Assembly: GCA_020912385.1 (NCBI GenBank)
Contig: CP087206.1
Span: 1,612,001 to 1,676,000 of the forward strand
Origin: Neofusicoccum parvum
Lineage: Eukaryota; Ascomycota; Dothideomycetes; Botryosphaeriales; Botryosphaeriaceae
Direction: 5' to 3'
Length of the DNA: 64,000 nt
Positions 22,471 through 32,288 of this stretch are shown piece after piece. Each line of letters opens with the position of its first letter. Positions within the stretch are counted from its first letter, which is position 1. The notes beneath the pieces were generated by a model that saw nothing but the letters and a program-made list of their open reading frames with translations, was not told where the DNA came from and did not search any database. The translations under genes were made by a program, and so were the position numbers.

Positions 22471-25159
22471 ATGGACTCATCTCTCTCGGTTCCGCAGCCA
22501 CCGGCACAACCTACTCCAAGAAAGGTTCCGAGCGCCTGCCAGCGATGCCGGCGGCAAAAGCTCAAGGCAAGCTGTCTCCCGTCTTCCGCCCGGGCATGCT
22601 AACTAAGCTCTGCGCGCAAAGTGCGACGTCCAACGCCCATGCACTCTTTGCGTAAGGGCTGGAGTTCACTGCTCCGCTGGCGACGCGCGGATCGTGTGGA
22701 AGACCCATCAGCCGGGACAACCTTCCAACAAAGCACGAAAGAGTGAAAGCACTGCCAATGCCCCGGTGGCGAAGCGGGCACGTAGAGCTACTCCCTTGGA
22801 AGATGGGAGTCCTACAGCCCCGTCGCCCGAGCTGATCGCCATTACGCCAGCCGAGGAAGCCCCAGTCTCGACCACCCCGGCCGAGGAGGGCAGCCCCACC
22901 CCGCAGGAAGTCGACACGCCCTGGACCTCGAGCTCGGCAGCCATCAATTTCATGGAGGAGGTATGATAAAGGGCCTTAACAGCATGCCGATTTTGGAAGT
23001 CGCTGATGCAGACCGAAGGCGTTCCATCACCACGACACCGCTACCCTGGAAAGGCCAGAGACTTCGGCGTTTTCTGCGAGACAGTGGATGCAGCCAGAGA
23101 CGCTAGCCGCAGCCGAGAACGAGAGACCTTCCACCTCTGGTAGTGCGCAGAAGCTCCTTCGAACGTACATGTGCGATGGAGCCCAGAAAAGAGCCCAGAG
23201 CCTCAGACAGCCCAGTGCAGCCGAGCTCGAGCTCTTGTCCCTCTTGCCTCGACGTGAGGCTGCCACCGTACTTGTCGATAATTATTTCGATCGTATTCAT
23301 TGGTTCATGCTGGTATTCCACCAGAGCGACTTCAGGGAGGGCTTCCACCAGCTGTATTCCGCCCTTGGTCGCCACCCAACAGAGATCAGTGCCCGCCTCG
23401 GCTTCCTCAGTGTGTTTGCGGCCGTTTGTGTTGTCAGCATACGGTACACGAATGCGCATCAGAAGACAGTGCTGGCCAGTTGCGGTGTCCAGTCGGAGGC
23501 CCTGCAACAGAGGTTGCTTACCACTTTGAGGCTCAGGCTCCTCGATGTCGTTTCCCTGGGTTCCATTGAGGCGGTTCAGACCTGCATTCTGCTAGGGAGT
23601 TTCTACCTGTATCATGGCGAGCCTGAGTTGGCTTGGCCCATATGCGGATGCGGACTGCGCATAGCTCAGGCCCTGAACCTGCACCGGCGAGTGCCATCAC
23701 ATGACTCTTGCTCACCGGACCTGGACGACCCAGTCCAGCGAACTGTCGAGACCCGGAAACGGTGCTGGTGGGCCGTATATGAGATGGAAACTTTCTGCTC
23801 CATGCTCTACGGCTTTCCTTTGAGTATAACGGATGATGACTGCGACATCGAGCTTCTCGATCCATATGCAGTGAGGTCGAGTGATCCCGCCTGGGATTCT
23901 GCCGCTTGGCGGACGAACGGCGAAGCCACGCTTCTTTCTTACAAGTACTCCATGGCGCAGCTGTCCATCATTGTCAAGTCAGCATTGACCGACCTCTATG
24001 GTTTACGCCAGAGCCGACCCGAGAAGATCAGCCCTGCTGTGGGCAAGGGGTCTCGATTGCAGAAGTTGATTGCGACTGTGGCGAGCCTGGAAGACGGGCT
24101 TCAGAGATGGTACAAGAGCCTTCCGAAGCAACTCCAGTCAAAAGACAGCATCAATCCCGATCCCAGCCAGCGTACCGAAGCCCCCGAAAATTCTCTACGA
24201 GACCACCTTTTCCGGCTTCAAGCGCTCGCTCTCAAACTAGCATTCGAAAATGCGAGAATCTTAGTACACAGGCCGCTTCTCTCGTACAAGATGGTTGCAT
24301 CCTCCAACTCGCCGGGTGGGCGAGGTCATTCTCACACGCCGCAGGCACCCGATCCGTTTCGCTCTTCCATTCAAGCATGTCGGGATGCCGCCCTAAAGTT
24401 ATCAAACATTGGATCTACACCCATTTTCAAAGAAGCAGCCGATACATACGCGGTTTCATTTGCCTCCCTGCATCTGTTCACCGCAGCTGTTGCGCTCTCC
24501 ATCATGACGAGTCTGGAACCTCTGAGCCCAGAGTCGTACGAGTCCAAAATGGGGATCCGCCGGCTGATGGAGATGCAGTCACGGTTGAAGACCAAGTCCA
24601 TCGTTGCCGAGCAAGGTCTCGAGGTTTTGAAGAAATTAATGTCGCTTGTGCTGGCCAAAGAGATGGAAAAGATGTTCGAGTTTCAAGACAAGAACGATGA
24701 GGCAGGACAGGAACCAGAGCCTGTTCAACGGGCGTTTAGGGACCTGTCATCTGTTGGGGGAGAGAGCCATCAAGTGGAAAATGAGCGAGCCCGAACGAAC
24801 ACGGCTGATGGCGGTGCGGCTAATATTCCATCGAGAAGCGTGGGTGAAGTTGCTCGACCTGGTGCAGATTTAACGCAGGCGGCGAGTCATGATACGGCAA
24901 CAGCTCCAACCTTTGACTTTTGCGAAGATCCCATGATGACTCAAGCACTTCTTGACTTTGAACAAGGTATCTGCCTCCTGCATCTGTCAATACTCCCCCG
25001 AAAAATGTGACTCCTGACAGCCTTTTAGCTATGAATTACGTACCTGATGATCCTTCAGGAGATGGCCCACTGCTTTTCTCGAACGGCGAGTATCTGGCAG
25101 GAAGCTGTTTTAGTGGCCAGGATCAAAGCTGGATATGGGGCACAAACCATCGTATTTGA
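22471..25159 (+). CDS. Zn2Cys6 fungal-specific transcription factor
   Basis: Four exons, 22471-22566, 22622-22960, 23019-24966 and 25029-25159, 837 residues. The binuclear zinc cluster is split by intron 1: ACQRCRRQKLK joins CDVQRPCTLCVRAGVHC, giving C23, C26, C33, C39, C42 and C49. Intron 1 has a GC donor (GCAAGC) with a good GCTAAC branch site, a GC-AG intron. A basic segment VAKRARR follows. The middle-homology region (fungal_trans) starts near VDNYFDRIHWFMLVFHQSDF and includes GLRIAQALNLHR and RCWWAVYEMETFCSMLYGFP. The short last exon adds MNYVPDDPSG and ends after GTNHRI. These are nuclear regulators of catabolism or secondary metabolism, binding CGG-type sites. Neighbouring dehydrogenase, carrier and aldolase genes are candidate targets by position only. 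The acceptor of intron 2 (CGAAG, 23018) is chosen because it alone keeps the frame. Confidence 0.85.
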
Positions 25160-26384
25160 GCTATCAGAAGTTGTACTCGTGGTATTACACCTCGCTAAAT
25201 GTGCGTCTAACTTCTCTTTAGGTTAAAAACTTAAAACTGTCGGATGGAGGGATTGGATTAGACAACAGGCGTCTGTCCGCACTTCATCCCGCTTGTACCA
25301 ACATTGATAAAGGAGAAATGGTTTGATCACGCGTCGTAATTATCGAGGAATGCCATATGAATTCTCTACATTTATCTACAACTCCGCATCAGTATTACAC
25401 CAACCAGTACCATTCAGCTCGCTTGCATTTTCTCAACTCTACGTGAAGAAGTGAAGAAATCCGCCATAGGAGACGAGCACAATCTCGGGATCCTCTACTC
25501 CTGCACTGACAAGACTACGAATGAGTTGAAGGACGTGTCTGCAACAGCCCCGAGTCCGAGTCTTGATCGCTTTGCTGGCAAGGAAGTAACAGAAGCTGAC
25601 CGTCTTGGTATTCCAGAGGTCGCTGATGAGGGCTGATTCGGTAGGCCAATCATTTGCCGAGCAATTAAAGTGCCTGGAGCGTAGGGTGTGGCATTGCTGT
25701 TGCCTCGAGGAGAAAAGCTCGGGATCTGCAACTTGACGGTGCCTGATTCCAGTATCGTGCTAGTCTTCAGCGTGGTGAATACAATAGATTGTTGGTGGCA
25801 TAGTGGCTTAATCAGGAGGAGCGATGTGAAGACGTTCACGAGATGGATGTGGCGGAAGAAAGGTAGGGAGAGCGAGGCGAAGACATCGATCGCCATGAAG
25901 GGAATTATTGACTGTCTGCAGCGGCATGGAGACCACCGATAGTCTCGGCAACTCCCAGGTGGATCGATTGCATCAGCGCCATAAAAGCTGTCACGATTAC
26001 CTTCCGGTGGTCAAACTTGCTTCCGTAGTCTCGGCTGTTCTCGTCTCTTGAGGGTAGCGGTACTCTCAACAGCATGACACTACCGTTCGAAACGTCCGTA
26101 AGTTTGTCGGATGAGATACATAGAAGCTAGTGGGCCCGATTTCATCGGAGGGAGGTACGGCATCTCGGGAGAATCCTAATGTGGCAAGAGGTTCCACCGG
26201 GACCGTCGCTCGTCGGGCGGCTGTTAGCGTCCCTGCTAGCTAGTTGTCTACTTTGTAGTTAGTATCACAGTATAGCTATAAGGCCGTGAGACTGAAACTC
26301 ATCTGAATTCTTCTCTGGCCAAACTCATTTTCCGTTGGAATCCTGCCACTTGCTCAAAATCATTTCTGCGCATCAAACGATACG
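25160..26384. other. Intergenic, no gene seen
   Basis: Between the regulator and the aldolase. A 133-codon minus frame (25896-25495) and a few short plus frames have no recognisable domain. The last 200 bp should contain the aldolase promoter and leader. Confidence 0.5.
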
Positions 26385-27182
26385 ATGGCCGACTCCCCAT
26401 CCTCAAACTCAATCACAGTGACCTTGAAACAGGTTGCGAAGATGATTGACCATTCCCTGCTACATCCAACAATGACCGACGCCGACATCCTGGAAGGCCT
26501 CTCCATCTCCAAAAAATACGGCGTTGCTACCGCATGTGTAAAGCCGTACCTCATTCCGCTGGCGAAAAAGGAACTGGAAGGCACAGATGTGCTTGTCTGC
26601 CCCGTCATCGGATTCCCTCATGGAAATGGCACCACCGAGGTCAAGGTCTTCGAAGCCACTCGCGCTGCGTCCGCAGGAGGGAAAGAGGTCGACATGGTCA
26701 TCAACATCGGCAAGGCCTTGGGCGGCGATTGGGACTACATTGCCGACGAAATCAGACAGATCAACGAAGCAGTGGTCAAAAACGGCGCGATCTTGAAGGT
26801 CATATTCGAGAATGACTTCCTGAAGGAGGAACATATCATTCGTCTCTGCCAGATCTGTTCCGATATTGGCGTTGGGTTCGTCAAGACATCCACTGGCTAC
26901 GGCTTCGTGAAGCAGCCCAACGGACTGTACACGTACTCTGGGGCCACAATTCCTCATCTGAAGCTCATGAGGAAGCATTCGAAGCCGGAGGTCCAGGTCA
27001 AGGCGGCAGGAGGCGTGCGAACCCTGGACGATCTGCTTCATGTCATGTCTCTTGGAGTAACTCGGATCGGTGCAACCGCCACGGTGGCCATCATGGAAGA
27101 GGCTGTCTCGAGAGGCATTACCGATCAACCTTCCGCTGTTGAGTTCAAGCCTATGACTACCCAATCGCATGGAGGATACTAG
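26385..27182 (+). CDS. deoC: Deoxyribose-phosphate aldolase (DERA)
   Basis: Intronless, 265 residues, the usual length. Cleaves 2-deoxyribose-5-phosphate to glyceraldehyde-3-phosphate and acetaldehyde in the cytosol (deoxynucleoside breakdown). The class I aldolase signature is complete: MIDHSLLHPTMTD, CPVIGFPHG, D103 in EVDMVINIG, the Schiff-base lysine K167 in VGFVKTSTGYG, and the relay lysine K206 in VKAAGGVR. Acetaldehyde produced here could be handled by an alcohol dehydrogenase such as the one at 17332, but that link is inference. Start is the first ATG of the frame, followed by the short Ser-rich stretch usual for fungal members. Confidence 0.95.
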   Translation: MADSPSSNSITVTLKQVAKMIDHSLLHPTMTDADILEGLSISKKYGVATACVKPYLIPLAKKELEGTDVLVCPVIGFPHGNGTTEVKVFEATRAASAGGKEVDMVINIGKALGGDWDYIADEIRQINEAVVKNGAILKVIFENDFLKEEHIIRLCQICSDIGVGFVKTSTGYGFVKQPNGLYTYSGATIPHLKLMRKHSKPEVQVKAAGGVRTLDDLLHVMSLGVTRIGATATVAIMEEAVSRGITDQPSAVEFKPMTTQSHGGY

Positions 27183-27345
27183 GAGAGGTGTGAGTTACAG
27201 GAGTATTCCCAGTACCACAGCATCCAACATATTGCTCGGGAATTTTTGGAAAGTACTCGTTTCGATATTCATAAAGTTACTGTGTATATAGAAGTAGAGA
27301 CAAATTGCCTCCTATCCCACTTCTTATGCATGTTTCAAATTACTC

Positions 27346-29728
27346 TTAATGGTCTTCCTGATTATAAATTTCGGGTTCTGTAGTCTCGTCGTAATTCACC
27401 CTCCTGTATCTTTGATGCACAGTGGTTACCTTAGTGCTTTTACCATCTTCCGCGATGGTAATTCCAACGTGAATATCCTTAAGTCCGTCTGCCTTCATCC
27501 ATTCTTCTATCTTAGAGTCTTCCGCCAGCGCCGCGTGTGCGAGATACTCCCTCGTCAGCTCAGACTGAATTTGGGCAACGCCTTGCCAGGAGGAGTTTGA
27601 TATTGTGGATAAGGAAGTTCCTGAGAAGGTTGTTAGCATATTGCAAGTTGGTATTTTGAGGATTATGTACCGAGAAAGAACCAAATGCTGATCATCACCA
27701 TCAAGATGCAGTGCAAAGCTACGGTGATCATCACGGCAACGTACCCTGGCTTCATACCAGCACAGGATCCGGTGTAGGAGGAGTTACCACCGGGGATTAA
27801 GGCTCCGACGAAGAAAGTCTGGTTGACTGTGGTCCCATTGTCGAACAAAATGATCTGATCGTAATACTCCATTCCGGCGATCGTGGTTAGAATTGCCTGC
27901 AAAGCTTCCGCTAAAGTTCCACCAAAGCGAAGTGTGTCAAGGAAAATTGTGCGGAGGCTGTAATCCATAAGTGTTGAGTTTGGCTGAGGTTTTCCGTACT
28001 GCGTAAAGTGGATAGTTTGATCGTAGAGACTGCTTAGATACGCGGACTCCGCGAGATAGTTGTTCCATGAGGCATTGACACTTCTCAGGATCCAGTCCTC
28101 CTCTGAAAGCTCAAGGACTCCGCGTTCCTCTAGAGAGTGAGTTTCAGATACCATCAGCTGTGCACGTACGTCGTCCATACGATATTTTCCATCGAAATTC
28201 CTTGGCAATGGCTCTGTCCTATTGTTACTCCCGATTGCACGGATTTGCATTTCGGTAGAGTTGAAGCTTGGAATACAGAGACTGAAGCGGAACATGGCAC
28301 TTTGTTCCGTATATCCACCGTCTTCACTGTAGATATCGAGCCATTCTTTACTGTTTCTCATCTTGAGGCCGTTTTCAGATGAGTTGAAAAGCTGTTCGAG
28401 TACGTGATATGAGGTGGTGTTTGAAAAACGTGCATCTGAAATACTGAGGACCCCAGTATAATTGATTGCCAGGTAATTTGTCTGATTTACTGACCATTGG
28501 TAATCGTTGTCAAAGAATTCAGGAACAAGGATTCCAGGAGAGTTGCGCAGCTGACAGAGCGTAATTCTCCAGTCATCAGGATGGTAGACCGCATTGATGT
28601 CCAGTAAGTTCTCAGATATCTCGCATTCGAAGCTTGTTTGTTGGCTAGCATAGAATCGCGATGATACGGTAGAATTTTTGGAAGGACGAGGGGTGAGCTC
28701 TGAGGGAACCGAAATCCTCCCGGTGAGAAGAGGAAGATAATCCGTAGGCACAAACCTGACATCCGTAATATTCGGTCTGATACAGAGCACTCTTGCATCA
28801 ACCACAGCAGCAGGGCCTTCATACCGGTGGATAGAACACCGGGTCTGCTGATCATTGATAGGAAGGAATGCCCTGATAGTGACTCCAGTGTCTACCACGC
28901 CATCTTGTAGGTATGGAGAGCTCTTAGTGCTGTACTCGGCAAATGTTGGATAGAAGTGCGGTCTCATCCCCCATCTCGAGCTCCCTGAAGCTGAATAATG
29001 GCCGCTGCCAATGTTCGTACTAACTTCTGAAGCAGATGTATGACTGTTGTTAGCGATATATTGTTAGCGCGTGTGAATCCATGCACAAGGAAATTACTCT
29101 GGATGTTTACCCGATGATATAACCTGATCCTACATCCATGAGGAGCAGAGTTGACGTGAACTGGAGTAATAAGGTCGTAATGGAAAACACCACAACAAGG
29201 CCTGGGAGGATACCTGTCTTGCTAAACCAAGGACTGAAACGGACGCCGGCGAGCAGGTGCCAAGCAAGAGAGTAAAGATTTGAGCCACCACTGCGCATGG
29301 TGGAAATAGTGGGAAGATGGATCAAGAGGACTTCCGTATGTTCCAATGCCAAGCTAGCGAGCATGGAAGTAGCAATACTGGCTTGTACACCAGTAGAGGC
29401 CCGGAGGATGACGGAGGTCAAAGCTATAGCTCTAGTCATCCATGCCTTGTTGGCGAGAAGATTCCAAATATCGTTTCTGTCATCGGAAAACCAAAGGAAG
29501 GTGATGGAACAGATTGAAATGATAAGGCCAATTGTTGTCCCAATGAGTAAGAACAGCGACAGCCATCCAACCTTTTTAATTCCACACTAATGCAAAAAGA
29601 CGTCAGCCGTCTCCGCAACGATACAGCATTGGTGTTTGAGATAAGGGCTCTATGAAGCAACGAAAATTACGGGACTAACTTTAGAATTATCTTTGTGTGC
29701 TAAAATTTTCGGCTCTTCGAGATCCGGG
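27346..29728 (-). pseudogene. Fungal multi-pass membrane protein with large glycosylated ectodomain, cut off from its N-terminus by the retrotransposon
   Basis: Downstream part of a gene whose first exon is split by the element at 29729-37717. Pieces on this side: rest of exon 1 (29728-29680), then exons 29586-29111, 29043-27671 and 27620-27346. With the N-terminal piece at 37829-37723 they form one unbroken 759-residue frame with consistent intron phases. Exon 2 encodes three membrane segments (KKVGWLSLFLLIGTTIGLII; a helix around ASIATSMLASLAL; GLVVVFSITTLLLQFTS). Exon 3 is an ectodomain of about 430 residues with roughly a dozen N-glycosylation sequons, closing with a fourth membrane helix near ALHCILMVMISIWFFLG. 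The cytosolic tail is about 90 residues. This layout belongs to a large uncharacterised fungal family; function unknown. The intact remainder shows the damage is recent. Confidence 0.8.
29724..29728. repeat. Left target-site duplication CCGGG
   Basis: The five bases directly before the 5' LTR (TG start at 29729) match 37718-37722, directly after the 3' LTR. A 5-bp duplication is usual for Ty3/gypsy integrases. It lies inside exon 1 of the split membrane-protein gene. Confidence 0.93.
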
Positions 29729-29847
29729 TGTTACGGCACAGCCTCCATGAGGTGAGGAAGTTGGGGGATTGCCCCGCAGTAGGCGAAGAACACAAAGAGA
29801 TGTGGGTCAAGAGTCACGTGACTCCCGCGATCAGCTAGGACCCACCC

Positions 29848-29936
29848 GCTCAGTAACTGAGCCGGCGGTCTTAACTGAGCCACCCGCTCAGTTGGAGCCA
29901 GGCGCTCAGGGCGTGAGCATCACCAACTCACTGAGC
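29848..29936. promoter_or_regulatory. Palindromic CTGAGC/GCTCAG cluster in U3
   Basis: Six copies of the core GCTCAG or its complement CTGAGC start at 29848, 29857, 29875, 29886, 29904 and 29931. Two pairs form perfect palindromes: GCTCAGTAACTGAGC (29848-29862) and AACTGAGC-N5-GCTCAGTT (29873-29893). They lie 30-115 bp upstream of the TATA box, where enhancers or operators are expected. The same cluster is at 37379-37467 in the 3' LTR. The factor that binds is unknown. Confidence 0.6.
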
Positions 29937-29963
29937 GTATAGATTGATAGAACTTTCCTACAG

Positions 29964-29970
29964 TATATAA
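29964..29970 (+). promoter_or_regulatory. TATA box of the retrotransposon promoter
   Basis: TATATAA followed by ACTACACTCC. Transcription is expected to start roughly 30 bases downstream, near 29994-30005, making everything up to there U3. The copy in the 3' LTR is at 37495-37501. Confidence 0.7.
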
Positions 29971-30186
29971 ACTACACTCCTTAGTATAGCTTTGACCTTC
30001 GTGGTCAACTTCAATAATCAATCTACACCATTGATTAGTAACACGGCCTTCGCACGCAGTGCTCAGTCACGTGTATTCGTTCACACTTGTTCTCTCCCCC
30101 TACCTTGTACCCACTCAAGGTAAACCCTACACGGCTTACCACCCTCTTTGGTGTTTGATCCTTGGAGGCAGAGGCCCGCCGTTACA

Positions 30187-30200
30187 CTTTGACCACCATC
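30187..30200 (+). other. Candidate primer-binding site (self-priming type)
   Basis: The bases right after the 5' LTR do not begin TGG, as a tRNA-primed site would. TTGACCAC (30189-30196) is the exact reverse complement of GTGGTCAA at 30001-30008, which lies where the transcript should begin (about 31-37 bp past the TATA box). In Tf1 of fission yeast the 5' end of the RNA folds back and primes reverse transcription; this arrangement fits that model. The match is only 8 nt, so a tRNA-fragment primer is not excluded. Confidence 0.45.
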
Positions 30201-30265
30201 CTTGCAAGGAAGGGTAAGAGAACATCGGGTAAGGTATCACCCCCTAACGAGTTTAGGAAACAGCA

Positions 30266-32239
30266 ATGAGTACGGTCAATATGGAGGACGTTAGCGCAGG
30301 ACAGGATCGTCTAGCGATTCCTCAGACACCGGCTCAAGAGGCCGCTCAGCCTGCTCACCAGGAGCAAACGGAGCCTACCATGAGAGAACTCATGCAGATG
30401 ATCCAGGAGCTGCGAGACGAGAACCGCATCCTGAAGAACCGACAGGATCAGGCCACCGGGCCAGATGCCGCAAAGAAACCATCCACCCAGGTCAAGGTGC
30501 CGAAGCCGGACCTTTACCATGGAGAGCGTACCAAGACGCAAAGCTTCCTCATGCAGCTAGAGGACTATCTACACTTCGCCAAAGGACAGTTCGGCAACGA
30601 CGCAGATAAGGTTCGCTACGCTAGCACCTTCCTCCGAGGAGCAGCAGAGAAGTGGTTCAGGCCCCACAAGAGAGAGACTCAGGAGAAGCCGCACTGGCAA
30701 TGGTCGCCTCAGACTCAGGCCATCTTCTCCGACTACAGGACCTTCGCCAAGCAGCTCCAGGAAGCGTTCAACGCCATTGACGAGGCCAAGCGTGCCAACC
30801 AAATCCTCTTCAGGATCCAGCAGAAGAAGTCAGTACTCGACTACACGGCTGAATTCCAGGAAGCAGCCTACGTCGCCGGAGAGCACTCAGACTACACACT
30901 CCGACAGCTGTACTACCGAGGCCTGAAGGACGAAATCAAAGAGGCTATGTCTTACCACGACGAACCCGAAACGCTCTCGGAACTAGTCCGCCTAGCCACC
31001 GATATGGATAGGAGGCGCACCAACAGGTGGTTCGAGAAGAAGGGTGGCTACCAAGCAAACACGAACAAGCCACGCCGCGAACGTACCACGCTGGAAGGAG
31101 GAGACGCCATGGCTCTCGACGCCGCCAACCGTCAGGACAAGAAAAAGGATAACAAGGGCCGGAACAACTACAACAAGAAGCCTAAAGGCCCGAATCCGAA
31201 CTGGACAGACGAACAGAAGCAACGCTACAAGGATCGACTCTGCATTACCTGCGGTAGCGACAAGCATTTCTCGCCTACGTGCCCGCAGAACCCTCGTAGG
31301 AAAGAAGGGAAGCAGACCTCAAGCGCTCAACGCGAAGCATCGGCCGTATCTCGCCAGGAGGACCACGACGCGCTAAGCTGGACGGCCTGCTTCAATGACG
31401 ACTGTCGAACCCATCAAAGCGACAAAGACGCTACAGGATGGTACCCGAAGAAGCCAAGAGGCATCGCCATGCTTACCAGGAACGAGGAAGTACTCGACCT
31501 CGACGATATCATCGAGTCATTCCCGCACGACGACGAGATTGTCAACAGTGAGAATGGCGAATTCTACGATAGTACAGAAGCCGAAGAAGACAGCTCCGAC
31601 GAAAAGGACCTCGCACAAGTGGAGGAGAGCCCATTGGCAGGCGCTATTAATAGGCTCCTTGAGAAAGTAGAGGAACACGGCATCATCGCTAAGATTCCCT
31701 TCCACCACGGCGAGTCGGAGCAAGGCATTTGGATCCCAGACAACCAGCCAGGACTCGCGTTAGTCACCTGGCAGGTACAGGAGGATCAGCTGTGGGAGAC
31801 GCGTGTCTATGAGGATCGTCACACGGAGACAGACGAAGTCACTCCTGAAGATAATCTAGCGACCCAGAGGACACTCGCCCAAGAGGAAGAAAGGGCAAGG
31901 ATGTTTCCTAGTATGGAAATAGCTGTTCCAGGCCTTAAGTGGAAAGCCCTCCGACAGATCCCAAGGCCGAGTCACCAGATCCTCCCAGAAGACGACGAAC
32001 GCCTCAACCCCCGGCATAAGAAGCATCGGCAGATTGCATGGATCTCATGCATCGACCATCAGTGCAGGACGCACAGGCGTCAGAAGAATGAAAACCATTG
32101 GTTTCCGGTACGCGTACAGCAAGATGGGACGCACCGAGTTATCGAGGAATGGGAAATAGAGGGATGGGGACCAAGCGGATGGACTCGCAACAACCTCTTC
32201 CTACTCTGGGAAGGCCAAAGGCACCAGTCAAAAAACTAG
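30266..32239 (+). CDS. gag: Retrotransposon Gag polyprotein
   Basis: 657 residues. An N-terminal coiled coil (TMRELMQMIQELRDENRILKN) precedes the capsid-like retrotrans_gag region (PKPDLYHGERTKTQSFLMQL to RLATDMDRRR). A zinc knuckle CX2CX4HX4C has C326, C329, H334 and C339. The C-terminal 300 residues are unusual. They hold an acidic stretch and two copies of a small Cys/His motif: WTACFNDDCRTH with GWYP from residue 372, and WISCIDHQCRTH with HWFP from residue 592. Gag forms the virus-like particle and the knuckle packages RNA. The stop TAG at 32237 follows the slippery heptamer directly, so Gag is the default product and Gag-Pol the frameshift product. Confidence 0.93.
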   Translation: MSTVNMEDVSAGQDRLAIPQTPAQEAAQPAHQEQTEPTMRELMQMIQELRDENRILKNRQDQATGPDAAKKPSTQVKVPKPDLYHGERTKTQSFLMQLEDYLHFAKGQFGNDADKVRYASTFLRGAAEKWFRPHKRETQEKPHWQWSPQTQAIFSDYRTFAKQLQEAFNAIDEAKRANQILFRIQQKKSVLDYTAEFQEAAYVAGEHSDYTLRQLYYRGLKDEIKEAMSYHDEPETLSELVRLATDMDRRRTNRWFEKKGGYQANTNKPRRERTTLEGGDAMALDAANRQDKKKDNKGRNNYNKKPKGPNPNWTDEQKQRYKDRLCITCGSDKHFSPTCPQNPRRKEGKQTSSAQREASAVSRQEDHDALSWTACFNDDCRTHQSDKDATGWYPKKPRGIAMLTRNEEVLDLDDIIESFPHDDEIVNSENGEFYDSTEAEEDSSDEKDLAQVEESPLAGAINRLLEKVEEHGIIAKIPFHHGESEQGIWIPDNQPGLALVTWQVQEDQLWETRVYEDRHTETDEVTPEDNLATQRTLAQEEERARMFPSMEIAVPGLKWKALRQIPRPSHQILPEDDERLNPRHKKHRQIAWISCIDHQCRTHRRQKNENHWFPVRVQQDGTHRVIEEWEIEGWGPSGWTRNNLFLLWEGQRHQSKN

Positions 32240-32288
32240 ACGGCCCTGCAGCCAAGGGACAACAGCAGGGGCCGCAGTCTAGGTCCCT
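32230..32288 (+). promoter_or_regulatory. Programmed -1 ribosomal frameshift signal (slippery heptamer plus pseudoknot)
   Basis: A AAA AAC at 32230-32236 lies in the correct gag register (TCA AAA AAC TAG), and pol is open in the -1 frame across it. After a 4-nt spacer, CGGCCCTGC (32241-32249) pairs with GCAGGGGCCG (32265-32274), nine pairs with one bulged G. The loop bases AGGGAC (32255-32260) pair with GTCCCT (32283-32288) to close an H-type pseudoknot. Heptamer, spacer and pseudoknot together are the classic -1 frameshift arrangement. The spacer is slightly short of the usual 5-9 nt. Confidence 0.8.

Larger units (their letters stand above)
29729..30186 (+). repeat. 5' long terminal repeat
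   Basis: 458 bp, starts TGTTACGG and ends CCGTTACA (imperfect inverted ends). By eye it is base-for-base the same as 37260-37717. It includes an E-box-like GTCACGTGAC, a cluster of CTGAGC/GCTCAG palindromes and a TATA box. Identical LTRs mean the insertion is recent, since they are copied to identity at integration. Confidence 0.95.
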
